Assembly: GCF_964253035.1 (NCBI RefSeq)
Contig: NZ_CAXUQL020000001.1
Span: forward strand, 1,860,001-1,924,000
Source: Pseudorhodoferax sp032153935
Lineage (GTDB): Bacteria > Pseudomonadota > Gammaproteobacteria > Burkholderiales > Burkholderiaceae_C
Reading direction: 5' to 3'
Length of the DNA stretch: 64,000 nt
Position numbers and translations under genes: made by a program. The stretch's first letter is position 1, and the number at the start of each line of letters is the position of its first letter. The notes beneath the pieces are model-generated. The model had not been told where the DNA came from, did not search any database, and was given only the letters and a program-made list of their open reading frames with translations. Positions 37,628-46,154 of this stretch are shown one piece after another.

Positions 37628-38938
37628 ATGACCACTTCCACCATCCCGCGCCACAGCGTCGTCATCGTCGGCGGCGGCCAGGCCGGCCTGTCGCTGAGCC
37701 ATGGCCTGAAGGCCCAGGGCATCGAGCATGTCGTCTTCGAGAAGCACCGCGCCCTGCACGCCTGGAGCACCCAGCGCTGGGACAACTTCTGCCTGGTCAC
37801 GCCCAACTGGCAGTGCGCGCTGCCGGGCCACCCCTACCGGGGCGACGACCCGCATGGCTTCATGAAGAAGCCGCAGATCATCGAATACCTGGCGGCCTTC
37901 AAGGAGGCCGTCGACGCGCCGCTGCGCGAAGGCGTGGCGGTGCAGCAGATCCGGCCCGCGCCGGGCGGCTTCGTGGTGCGCAGCAGCGAGGGCGAGTGCT
38001 TCGCCGAGCAGGTGGTGGTGGCCTCGGGCGGCTACCACACCCCCATCGTGCCGCGCCTGGCCGAGCGGCTGCCGGCGTCGATCCGCCAGATCCACTCGGC
38101 CGACTACCGCAACGCCGGCCAGCTGCCGCCCGGCAAGGTGCTGGTGGTCGGCTCCGGCCAGAGCGGAGCGCAGATCGCCGAAGACCTGCACCTGGCCGGC
38201 CGCCAGGTCGTGCTGGCCGTGGGCGACGCGCCGCGCTGCGCGCGCTTCTACCGCGGCCGCGACGTGGTCGACTGGCTGGCCGACATGCAGTACTACGACA
38301 TGCCGGTGACCCAGCACCCGCTGCGCGAGGGCGTGCGAGACAACACCAACCACTACGTGACCGGCCGCGATGGCGGGCGCGACATCGACCTGCGCCGCTT
38401 CGCGCTGGAGGGCATGGACCTGTTCGGCGTGCTCGAAGGGCTGGATGCAGATGGCGACACGCTGCGCTTCGCGCCGCGGCTGGCCGAGGTGCTGGACCGG
38501 GCCGACGCCACCTACAACGGCATCAACGCGTCGATCGACAAGTACATCGCCGAGCACGGGATCGATGCACCCGCCGGTGCCCCGTACGAGCCGGTCTGGC
38601 AGCCGGTGGCCGAGCGCGCCGCACTGTCGCTGGCGGCATCGGGCATCACGTCCGTGGTCTGGTGCATCGGCTTCGCACCCGACTTCGGCTGGCTCGACGC
38701 ACCGGTGTTCAACGGGCGCGGCCATCCAGTGCACAACCGGGGCGTGACGGCGGTGCCAGGCCTGTACTTCCTGGGCCTGCCCTGGCTGCACACCTGGGGC
38801 TCGGGGCGGTTCAGCGGTGTGGCGCGCGATGCGGCGTACCTGGCCGAGCGCATCGCGCAGCGGCAGGCGTCCATTGGCACTGGGGAGCCGCTGCGGACCA
38901 GGTCGGCGCAGGTGCAACTGCAGGCTGCGCTCGCCTGA
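37628..38938 (+). CDS. nitH: Flavin-dependent oxidoreductase, MSMEG_0569 family (NitH)
   Basis: 436-residue FAD/NAD(P)-binding monooxygenase-like enzyme, last gene of the cluster. FAD loop VIVGGGQAGLSLSH near residue 14, QRWDNFCLVTPNW downstream, a second nucleotide site VLVVGSGQSGAQIAEDL near residue 172 for NAD(P)H, and the C-terminal GLYFLGLPWLHTWGSGRFSGV motif that closes on the flavin. The architecture is that of flavoprotein hydroxylases. ATG 37628 was selected from the Rossmann start and GGAGAT RBS. In cyanide-growing strains a flavoprotein of this family is thought to oxidise a cluster intermediate; the substrate is not known. Confidence 0.92.
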   Translation: MTTSTIPRHSVVIVGGGQAGLSLSHGLKAQGIEHVVFEKHRALHAWSTQRWDNFCLVTPNWQCALPGHPYRGDDPHGFMKKPQIIEYLAAFKEAVDAPLREGVAVQQIRPAPGGFVVRSSEGECFAEQVVVASGGYHTPIVPRLAERLPASIRQIHSADYRNAGQLPPGKVLVVGSGQSGAQIAEDLHLAGRQVVLAVGDAPRCARFYRGRDVVDWLADMQYYDMPVTQHPLREGVRDNTNHYVTGRDGGRDIDLRRFALEGMDLFGVLEGLDADGDTLRFAPRLAEVLDRADATYNGINASIDKYIAEHGIDAPAGAPYEPVWQPVAERAALSLAASGITSVVWCIGFAPDFGWLDAPVFNGRGHPVHNRGVTAVPGLYFLGLPWLHTWGSGRFSGVARDAAYLAERIAQRQASIGTGEPLRTRSAQVQLQAALA

Positions 38939-39047
38939 GCGACGGCCGGGCGGTCACCGCGTCTGGTGGGTGGGCCACCGCGCGTACAGCCAGCAGCCGC
39001 CCAGGGCTGCACCGGCCGCCATGCCCAGCAGCCCGGCCCAGCCGCGC

Positions 39048-39620
39048 TCAGCGCCCCAGCTGCGCGCGCCGGAAGCAGTGCACGGCGTGGTCGTCCACCA
39101 TGCCGATGGCCTGCATCCAGGCGTAGACGATGGTCGGGCCCACGAACTTGAAGCCGCGCTTCTTGAGGTCCTTGGAGATGGTCTCGGACAGCGGCGTGGA
39201 GGTGGCGAAGTGCACGCCGTCGCCGCGCAACACCCGGCCACCGCTGAAGGCCCAGCAGTAGTCGGCGAAGTCCTCGCCGGCGGCCATCATGCTGTTGTAG
39301 ATCTGCGCGCCCGCGATGGTGGCCACGATCTTGGCGCGTGCGCGCACGATGCCAGGGTCGGCCACCAGGGCCTGGACCTTGGCCTCGTCGTAGCGGGCGA
39401 CCTTGGCGGGATCGAAGCCGTCGAAGGCCCGGCGGAAGCCCTCGCGCTTGCGCAGGATGGTGATCCACGACAGCCCGGCCTGGAAGCCTTCGAGCATCAA
39501 CATCTCCCAGAGCATGCGCGGGTCGCGCTGGGGCACGCCCCATTCGGTGTCGTGGTAGTGCTGGTACAGCGGCTCGGTGCCGCACCAGGTGCAGCGGGGC
39601 AGGGCGGTGGAGGTGTCCAT
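39048..39620 (-). CDS. tag: DNA-3-methyladenine glycosylase I
   Basis: 190-residue base-excision repair enzyme removing 3-methyladenine. It matches the Tag family throughout: CTWCGTEPLYQHYHDTEWG, ARILMLEG-like LEGFQAGLSWITILRKRE, KKRGFKFVGPTIVYAWMQA and the C-terminal DDHAVHCF. The Zn ligands (an N-terminal Cys, the His of the YHD segment, and a C-terminal His and Cys) are present. The ATG at 39620 gives the usual length; an upstream ATG at 39647 would add nine residues with a slightly better site. It stands alone, divergent from the universal stress gene. Confidence 0.9.
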   Translation of the reverse strand: MDTSTALPRCTWCGTEPLYQHYHDTEWGVPQRDPRMLWEMLMLEGFQAGLSWITILRKREGFRRAFDGFDPAKVARYDEAKVQALVADPGIVRARAKIVATIAGAQIYNSMMAAGEDFADYCWAFSGGRVLRGDGVHFATSTPLSETISKDLKKRGFKFVGPTIVYAWMQAIGMVDDHAVHCFRRAQLGR

Positions 39621-39665
39621 GGGAGCGGCATTGTGCCGATGGCGCATGCGCTTTTGCCTGCTGGC

Positions 39666-39679
39666 TTGAGGGAGATCAA
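39666..39679. promoter_or_regulatory. FNR/ANR-type box upstream of universal stress gene
   Basis: TTGAGGGAGATCAA, one mismatch from TTGAT-N4-ATCAA. A possible -10 GATACT lies at 39701-39706, placing the box centre near -41.5 as in class II FNR promoters. Oxygen-limited activation of usp genes by Anr/Fnr is well known in proteobacteria. Confidence 0.65.
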
Positions 39680-39737
39680 GACCGGCACCCAGGCTTGGCA
39701 GATACTGGATCCATCAAAACCACCAGGAGATCGACAC

Positions 39738-40157
39738 ATGAAGATCCTGATCGCCGTCGACGGCAGCGAACAGACCCAGCGCATGCTGACCTATCTCGCC
39801 CAGCACCAGTTGTTGGCCGCTGGCAACGAGTACACGGTGCTGACCGTGGTGCTGGAACTGCCCAAGCGCGCGGCCTCCTACGTGAATGCCGACGTGGTCA
39901 AGGGCTACTACCAGGAAGAGGCCGACAAGGTGCTCGAACCCGTCAAGGCCTTCTTCGCGCAAAAGGGCATCAGCGCCCAGTTCGAGTTCAAGGTAGGCCA
40001 CCCCGCGCACGAACTGGCGCAAACCGCCGAGAAGGGCGGCTACGACCTGCTGGCCCTGGGCAGCCACGGCCATGGCGCGCTGGGCAACCTGATCATGGGC
40101 TCGGTCGCCACCAAGGTGCTCAGCCAGTGCAAGGTGCCGGTGCTGCTGCTGCGCTGA
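39738..40157 (+). CDS. Universal stress protein, UspA family
   Basis: 139-residue single-domain Usp. Starts MKILIAVDGSEQTQRML and carries the ATP-binding pattern G-x2-G-x9-G-S in GSHGHGALGNLIMGS near residue 108, ending in VPVLLLR. Nucleotide-binding type, so it may sense energy status. RBS GGAGA is at good distance from the ATG. An FNR-type box upstream suggests induction under oxygen limitation. A long perfect hairpin lies 16 bp after the stop. Confidence 0.92.
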   Translation: MKILIAVDGSEQTQRMLTYLAQHQLLAAGNEYTVLTVVLELPKRAASYVNADVVKGYYQEEADKVLEPVKAFFAQKGISAQFEFKVGHPAHELAQTAEKGGYDLLALGSHGHGALGNLIMGSVATKVLSQCKVPVLLLR

Positions 40158-40173
40158 AACGGTTCTCACAAGC

Positions 40174-40207
40174 GACCGAATCGTTGCCAATGCACAACGA
40201 TTCGGTC
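40174..40207 (+). other. Perfect 13-bp inverted repeat (hairpin) after usp
   Basis: GACCGAATCGTTG, then 8 bases, then CAACGATTCGGTC: a perfect 13-bp stem. It begins 17 bp after the usp stop and ends 112 bp before the TonB receptor. There is no T tract after it, so it is not a standard intrinsic terminator. Could be a transcript-end stabiliser or a regulator binding site for the receptor promoter. Confidence 0.75.
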
Positions 40208-40318
40208 CCCATCCGGCAGGGGCCGGCGTAAACTCGCCGTCCCTCGCCAGCCAGGCATGCGTCGCCATGACGCCATGTGCCGAGCCAGCCCACCAAGTCC
40301 CTCTTTGGGTGAGCTCGC

Positions 40319-42577
40319 ATGCCTGTCCGTTCCTCCTCCCTGCGCGCCGTTGCCGGCTGCGCGTTGACGCCCCTGGCCCTGTGCCTGTCGCACGCTGCGT
40401 GGGCGCAAGCCGCGCCTGCCGCTGGCGAGAAGTCGCTGTCCACCATCACGGTCAATGCCAGTGCCGATGCCTCGGCCGAAGGGCTGTCGCCGTCCTATGC
40501 CGGCGGCCAGGTGGCGCGCGGCGGGCGTGCCGGCATTTTGGGCACGCGCGACAACATGGAGACGCCGTTCTCCATCACGAGCTACACCAACGAACTGATC
40601 CAGGACCGCCAGGCCAAGAGCGTGGGCGAGGTGCTGCAGAACGACCCGACCGTGCGCGTGGCGCGCGGCTTCGGCAACTTCCAGGAGGCCTACTTCGTGC
40701 GCGGCTTCATCCTGAATTCCGACGACACGGCCTACAACGGCCTGTACAGCCTGCTGCCGCGCCAGTACATCGCGACCGAACTGTTCGAGCGCGTGGAAGT
40801 GCTGCGTGGCGCTTCGGCCTTCCTGACGGGCGCGGCGCCCAACGGCAGCCTGGGCGGCGCGATCAACCTGCTGCCCAAGCGGGCCCCCAACGAACCCCTG
40901 TCGCGCGTGACGGTAGGGGCGGGCAGCGGCGGGCAGGGCAGTGTGTCCACCGACATCGCGCGCCGCTTCGGTCCCGACGGCGCCACCGGCATCCGGCTCA
41001 ACGCCGCGTACCGCGATGGCGGCACGGCGGTGGACGACGAGAAGGCCAAGCTTGGCCTGGTCGCGCTCGGCCTGGATTGGCGCAGCCGTGACGTGCGCCT
41101 GTCGGGCGACATCGGATGGCAGGACAACCGCCTGAAGCGCACCAGGACCAATGTGGCCCCGGGTGCGGGGCTGACCGCCATTCCTGCGCCGCCGGACGCC
41201 AGTGCCAACTTCGCGCAGCCTTGGTCTTACTCCAACGAGAAGGACGTGTTCGGCACGCTGCGTGGCGAGGTCGACATCAGCGCCAACCTCACCGCCTGGG
41301 CTGCCTATGGCCTGCGCCGCAGCAAGGAGGCCAACGCGCTGGCGAACCTGACGCTCACCGATGCGGCCACGGGCGCCGGCACCACGAGCCGTTTCGACAA
41401 TGCCCGCGAGGACGAGGTCGATACGGGTGAGATCGGGTTGCGCGCCAAGTTCCAGACCGCCTCGGTGGGCCACGAGGTCGTCGCGGCGGTGTCGGCGTTC
41501 CAGCTGAAGAAGGACAACGCCTATGGCCTGGGCCTGGGGAGCACGCTCGCAACCAACCTGTACAACCCGACCGCCTATGCCCAGCCGGCGCTGACCTACC
41601 TGGGCAATGATCTGTCCAATCCCGCCTTCAACGGCGCGACCAGGCTGCAGAGCTTCGCCCTGGGCGACACGCTGTCGTTCCTGGAAGGCCGGGCACTGCT
41701 GACGCTTGGCCTGCGCCACCAGAAGATGAAGGTGGACAGCGTCACCTACCGGATCGTCAACAACGGCACCGTCACGTCGCCCGGCGGGGTGAAGACCGGC
41801 TACGACGAGAGCCGCACCAGCCCCGTGGCCGGCTTCGTGTTCAAGGTCTCGCCGCAACTGTCGGCCTACGCGAACTACATCGAAGGACTGGTGCAGGGCG
41901 ACACGGCGCCTGCGACCACCTCCGGCGGCGTGCGCATCACGAACGCCGGTGACAAGCTGCGGCCCTATGTTTCCAAGCAGAAGGAAATCGGCCTGAAGTT
42001 CGACGGCGGGCGCATCGGTGGCGGCCTGGCCCTTTTCAGCATCGACAAGCCGCGTTCCATCGTGACGGTCACGGGTTCGGGCTCCACGGCCACCGGCCTC
42101 TTCTCCGCCGCCGGCGAAGACCGCCACCAAGGCGCCGAGCTGAGCCTGCACGGCGAGGCCATGCCAGGCCTGCGCGTGCTGGGTGGCCTGACCTGGCTCG
42201 ACGCCAAGCAGCGCTCCACCGGCGACGCCGCCACCAATGGCAAACGCGTGATCGGCGTGCCCAAGCTGCAGGCCAGCGTGGGTGCCGAGTTCGACATCCC
42301 CGGGGTGCGCGGCCTTGCCGTGGACGGCCGCATCGTGCATACCGGCTCTAGCTACGCCAACGCGGCCAACACCTTGGAGGCGCCTTCGTGGACGCGCCTG
42401 GATGTCGGTGCGCGCTATCTGATGGACATGGGCGGCCGGCTGGTGACGTTGCGCGCCCGCGTGGACAACCTCTTCGACCGCAACTACTGGGCTTCGTCCG
42501 GCGGCTACCCTGGATCGGGCTACCTGGTCGTCGGCGCCCCGCGGACCTTCGGCCTGAGCGCGTCCGTCGACTTCTGA
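40319..42577 (+). CDS. TonB-dependent siderophore receptor (1 of 4 in array)
   Basis: 752-residue outer-membrane receptor. Signal peptide to about residue 29 (HAAWAQ), TonB-box-like STITVNAS, plug domain with METPFSITSYTNEL, QEAYFVRGFILN and VEVLRGASAFLTG, and a barrel ending SVDF. It belongs to the ferrichrome/ferrioxamine-type receptor class by plug layout but is the most divergent of the four. No STN signalling domain. The ATG at 40319 has a poor RBS. The PepSY gene begins 11 bp after its stop, implying a shared transcript and a shared job in iron release. No Fur-like dyad is evident in front of it. Confidence 0.9.
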   Translation: MPVRSSSLRAVAGCALTPLALCLSHAAWAQAAPAAGEKSLSTITVNASADASAEGLSPSYAGGQVARGGRAGILGTRDNMETPFSITSYTNELIQDRQAKSVGEVLQNDPTVRVARGFGNFQEAYFVRGFILNSDDTAYNGLYSLLPRQYIATELFERVEVLRGASAFLTGAAPNGSLGGAINLLPKRAPNEPLSRVTVGAGSGGQGSVSTDIARRFGPDGATGIRLNAAYRDGGTAVDDEKAKLGLVALGLDWRSRDVRLSGDIGWQDNRLKRTRTNVAPGAGLTAIPAPPDASANFAQPWSYSNEKDVFGTLRGEVDISANLTAWAAYGLRRSKEANALANLTLTDAATGAGTTSRFDNAREDEVDTGEIGLRAKFQTASVGHEVVAAVSAFQLKKDNAYGLGLGSTLATNLYNPTAYAQPALTYLGNDLSNPAFNGATRLQSFALGDTLSFLEGRALLTLGLRHQKMKVDSVTYRIVNNGTVTSPGGVKTGYDESRTSPVAGFVFKVSPQLSAYANYIEGLVQGDTAPATTSGGVRITNAGDKLRPYVSKQKEIGLKFDGGRIGGGLALFSIDKPRSIVTVTGSGSTATGLFSAAGEDRHQGAELSLHGEAMPGLRVLGGLTWLDAKQRSTGDAATNGKRVIGVPKLQASVGAEFDIPGVRGLAVDGRIVHTGSSYANAANTLEAPSWTRLDVGARYLMDMGGRLVTLRARVDNLFDRNYWASSGGYPGSGYLVVGAPRTFGLSASVDF

Positions 42578-42588
42578 TCCTCGCCCCG

Positions 42589-43722
42589 ATGCTCAGCACC
42601 CGCGCCATCCGCGCCTGGACCTGGACCCACAAGTGGTCCAGCCTGGTCTGCACGGTGTTCATGCTGCTGCTGTGCATCACCGGCCTGCCGCTGATCTTCC
42701 ACCACGAGATCGGCCACCTGCTGGGCACCGAGATCGAGGCGGCGGACATGCCCGCCAACGCACCGCGCGCCGACCTCGACGCCCTGATGCGCACGGCCAC
42801 CGCGCGGCACCCAGGCCTGCAGGGCATGTTCGCCTCGCAGGAGGAGGACGACGACCGCGTCTGGTACGTGACGCTGGCGCCCACGCCCGACGCCAAGGCT
42901 GGCTTCAAGCAGGTGGCCGTCGATGCGCGCACGGGCCAGGTGCTCGGCGAGCCCTCGCTCGACAGCGGCTTCATGTACATCATGCGTTCGCTGCACATCG
43001 ACCTGTTCATGGGCCTGCCGGGCATGCTGTTCCTCGGACTCATGGGCGTGCTGCTGTTGGCCTCGCTGGTCTCGGGTGCGGTGCTGTACGCGCCCTTCAT
43101 GCGCAAGCTGCGCTTCGGCGAGATCCGGCGCGAACGCAGCGCGCGCGCCCAATGGCTGGACCTGCACAACCTGGTGGGCATCGTCACACTGGTCTGGTTC
43201 ACGGTGGTCGGCGCCACGGGCGTCATCAACGCCTGGGCCGACCTCCTGGTCAAGTACTACCAGTCGACCGAGGTCGCGGCCATGCTCGCGCCCTACAAGG
43301 ACAAGCCGCCGCTGGCCTCGCCGGGCTCGCTGCAGGGCGCGGTGGCCGCCGCGCTCGCGCACGAGCGCGGCATGAAGGTGGCCTTCGTGGCCTTCCCGGG
43401 CACCAGCTTCGCGAGCCCGCACCACTACGGCGTGTTCCTGCGCGGCGGCGAACATGTCACGGCCAGGCTGCTCAAGCCCGTGCTGGTCGATGCCGCGACG
43501 AGCCAGGTGACCGACAGCCGCGAACTGCCCTGGTACCTCAAGACGCTGCTGGTCTCGCAGCCGCTGCACTTCGGCGACTACGGCGGCCTGCCCATGCAGA
43601 TCCTGTGGGCGCTGCTGGATGTCGCGACCATCGTCGTGCTCGCGACCGGTCTCGTGCTGTGGTGGCGCAAGCGCGCGCCGGCGCGCCAGGCCGGCACGGC
43701 CGCCGTCAGGGCCCGCGCCTGA
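42589..43722 (+). CDS. PepSY-associated transmembrane protein
   Basis: 377-residue inner-membrane protein with four hydrophobic segments: near residues 18-40, 140-165, 190-215 and 340-360. The N-terminal WTHKWSSLVCTVFMLLLCITGLPL and central MRSLHIDLFMGLPG and WLDLHNLVGIVTLVW carry conserved His residues spaced as in the PepSY_TM family of iron-siderophore and heme-linked reductases. Unlike the fusion at 11049 it has no flavodoxin part. It is 11 bp after the receptor and overlaps a small membrane gene, so it probably acts in reducing or releasing iron brought by the receptor. Confidence 0.88.
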   Translation: MLSTRAIRAWTWTHKWSSLVCTVFMLLLCITGLPLIFHHEIGHLLGTEIEAADMPANAPRADLDALMRTATARHPGLQGMFASQEEDDDRVWYVTLAPTPDAKAGFKQVAVDARTGQVLGEPSLDSGFMYIMRSLHIDLFMGLPGMLFLGLMGVLLLASLVSGAVLYAPFMRKLRFGEIRRERSARAQWLDLHNLVGIVTLVWFTVVGATGVINAWADLLVKYYQSTEVAAMLAPYKDKPPLASPGSLQGAVAAALAHERGMKVAFVAFPGTSFASPHHYGVFLRGGEHVTARLLKPVLVDAATSQVTDSRELPWYLKTLLVSQPLHFGDYGGLPMQILWALLDVATIVVLATGLVLWWRKRAPARQAGTAAVRARA

Positions 43723-43907
43723 TGCGCCGCACGTTCTGGCGCCTGTGGGGCTGGCCGCTCGTGGTCGGCCTGGCCAGCGGCACGGGCCTGGTCAGCGCGC
43801 TGGTGGCTGACGGCTGGGGCGACTGGTGGGCCTGGATCGGCCTGGGCCTGCCGCTGCTGCTGGCCGCCTGGCACTGGTGGGGACCGCCCAAGGACCGCCG
43901 ACCCTAG
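43722..43907 (+). CDS. Small membrane protein following PepSY gene
   Basis: 61-residue hydrophobic protein with two likely transmembrane helices (PLVVGLASGTGLVSALVAD and WAWIGLGLPLLLAAWHWW). ATG overlaps the PepSY stop by one base (TGATG), a strong sign of a real, coupled gene. Small partners of this sort often follow PepSY genes in siderophore loci. Function unknown; a subunit or assembly aid is possible. Confidence 0.75.
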   Translation: MRRTFWRLWGWPLVVGLASGTGLVSALVADGWGDWWAWIGLGLPLLLAAWHWWGPPKDRRP

Positions 43908-43986
43908 TTTTTCTTTTCATCACCACGCAAGCCCGCAGCCGCCGCCACGTGTCTTGCTCCGAACCGATTTCTGGAGGGAGCTTTTC

Positions 43987-46140
43987 ATGTCGCACGAATG
44001 TCGATTCCGCGGCCATCGCCGCACGATGTTGGGCTGGGCCTGCCTGATGGCCTGTTCTGGCGGCGCGTTGGCCCAGACCGCCGCGCTGCCCGAGGTCAAG
44101 GTCAGTGCCGAGACCGAGCGCGAGGGCGCCGCCCAGGGCTACCGACCGGGCAGGGTGCGCCAGCTCGGTCCGCTCGGCGACGTGGACCTGCTGGATACCC
44201 CGTTCTCCATCAGTGTGACGCCCAGGGAACTGATCGAGAACCTGCAGGCCAGCAAACCGGAGGACGTGTTTCGCTACAACCCCGTGGTGCAGGTGACAGG
44301 ACCGCAGTCGCGCTTCTTCACGAGCCTGACCCTGCGCGGCTTCAGCGTCGGTTCCACCCGGCGCATCGACGGGATTCCCAACACCACGAGCTATGTCAAC
44401 CTGGACCTGGAGGACAAGGAGCGCGTCGAGGTGCTGACCGGGCTGTCCGGCTTTCTGTACGGCTCGGGCAATGTGGGCGGCACCGTCAACTATGTGGTCA
44501 AGCGACCCACGTACCAGCCGCTGCGCCAGATCACGGCCGGCATCACCGAGGGCAGCAACCTGCGCCTGCACGCCGACCTGGGCGGCCGCCTCGATGCCGA
44601 AGGCCGTTTCGCCTACCGCTTGAACGTGGTCGGGCAGGACGGCGACACCGCCACCGACCGCCAGGCGATCCGGCGTGGCCTCGTGAGCGCCGCGCTGGAC
44701 TGGAATCTCACGGACCAGGTGCAGTTGCAATTCGAGGCATCGCGCAGCCACTACCGCATGCGCGGCACCGAGCCCTACTGGGCCGCCGATGCCGGCGTGC
44801 CGTACCCGAGCGCACCCGCTCCCGACCGCTTCTACGGCCAGGCGTTCTCGAGCACGGTCACCACCCAGGACCGCTTCGGTGCGCGGCTCAACTGGCGCCT
44901 GGGGACCGACTCGGCCTTGCGTGCGGGCTTCGCGCGCCACGAATCGACGATCGACCTCGTGGTGGTCAACAACACCTTCGCCGCCGGCCCGATCGGCAGC
45001 TACCGGGTACAGGGCAGTGCCTGGGAGTATCCGGACGTCGACGCCCTGGGCGGCTTTGCGCTGTTCGACCATTCCCTGCGCACGGGCAGCGTGCAGCACA
45101 AGTTCACGCTGGGTTGGTTCGGTGACCGTGACGAGCGCACCAACTTCCGCAGTTCCGCGGGCGGCTGGGCCACGCTGACCTCGGGCCTCATGAACGTCGA
45201 TGCACCGGTGCAGTTTGCCGACCCTGGCCTGGCACCGGCCGGCGCCAAGTACCGCGCGCAGCGCTCGCGCTTCGACAACTTCGTGCTCGGGGACCAGGTC
45301 ACGTTCAACGAGGCCTGGTCGGCGCTGGTGGGGCTGACGTCGGCGCGCATCAAGGACACCAGCTATGCCGCAAGTGGTGCGGTCAGCGCGATGCCCTACA
45401 GCGACCGCCGCGTGACGCCGTCGCTGGCCGTGCTGTTCAAGCCGCAGCCGGCCATGACGCTGTACGCCAGCTACATGGAAAGCCTGGAGAAGGGCGGAAC
45501 CGCGCCCCTGGTCGCCAACGGTGTCGCCCTGGTCAATGCCGGCGCCGCGATGCCGCCGCTCATGAGCGAGCAGTTCGAGGTCGGTGCCAAGGCAGAACTG
45601 GGCGGCATGCTGCTGACCGGCGCGCTGTTCCACATCGACAAGGGCCTGCAATACACCGATTCGCGCGTTGCAAGCGCACCCGTCTACGTGCAGGACGGGC
45701 GCCAGGTGCACCAGGGACTGGAGTTCACGGCCAGCGGCCGAGCCACGCGCCAGCTCGCGCTGTGGGGCGGCCTGACCCTGATGGATGCGAGGATGAAAGA
45801 GAACGTCGTCAACCCAGCGCTCGAAGGCAAGACCCCAGCCAACGTGGCCGAGCGCATGGCCAAGCTCTATGCCGAGTACGACCTGGCCGCCGTGCCGGGG
45901 CTCACGCTGACCGGGGGCATTTCCTACACCGGTCGTCAGCAGCTCAATACCGACAACACCGACAGCGTGCCCGGCTTCACGCTGCTGGACGCTGGCCTGC
46001 GCTACCAGCTGCAGGCGGCCGGAAAACCCTGGGTGTTGCGGCTGGGCGTGAACAACCTTGCCAACAAGGCCTACTGGCTGAGCGGCAACTACGTGGGCAA
46101 ACCGCGCACGGTGGCGGCGTCGGTGCAGGTGAACCTGTGA
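43987..46140 (+). CDS. TonB-dependent siderophore receptor (2 of 4 in array)
   Basis: 717-residue receptor. Strong RBS GGAGGG before ATG 43987. Signal peptide with GWACLMACSGGALAQ, then TonB box LPEVKVSAE, plug with DTPFSISVTPRELIE, LTLRGFSVGSTRRIDGIP and VEVLTGLSGFLYGSGNVGG, and a barrel with KAYWLSGNYVGKPRT before the last strand SVQVNL. The plug motif VGGTVNYVVKRP is of the catecholate/hydroxamate class, without an STN domain. The next receptor gene starts 14 bp later and shares its N-terminal style, suggesting co-transcription. Confidence 0.9.
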   Translation: MSHECRFRGHRRTMLGWACLMACSGGALAQTAALPEVKVSAETEREGAAQGYRPGRVRQLGPLGDVDLLDTPFSISVTPRELIENLQASKPEDVFRYNPVVQVTGPQSRFFTSLTLRGFSVGSTRRIDGIPNTTSYVNLDLEDKERVEVLTGLSGFLYGSGNVGGTVNYVVKRPTYQPLRQITAGITEGSNLRLHADLGGRLDAEGRFAYRLNVVGQDGDTATDRQAIRRGLVSAALDWNLTDQVQLQFEASRSHYRMRGTEPYWAADAGVPYPSAPAPDRFYGQAFSSTVTTQDRFGARLNWRLGTDSALRAGFARHESTIDLVVVNNTFAAGPIGSYRVQGSAWEYPDVDALGGFALFDHSLRTGSVQHKFTLGWFGDRDERTNFRSSAGGWATLTSGLMNVDAPVQFADPGLAPAGAKYRAQRSRFDNFVLGDQVTFNEAWSALVGLTSARIKDTSYAASGAVSAMPYSDRRVTPSLAVLFKPQPAMTLYASYMESLEKGGTAPLVANGVALVNAGAAMPPLMSEQFEVGAKAELGGMLLTGALFHIDKGLQYTDSRVASAPVYVQDGRQVHQGLEFTASGRATRQLALWGGLTLMDARMKENVVNPALEGKTPANVAERMAKLYAEYDLAAVPGLTLTGGISYTGRQQLNTDNTDSVPGFTLLDAGLRYQLQAAGKPWVLRLGVNNLANKAYWLSGNYVGKPRTVAASVQVNL

Positions 46141-46154
46141 GTGGAGGGACCAAG

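Noticed and set aside
38954..39060. Possible small minus-strand membrane protein in the gap after the flavoprotein gene
   Set aside because: A short hydrophobic stretch can be read on the minus strand, but it lies at the end of a frame that runs through the tag gene, has no RBS-supported start and would be under 35 residues.
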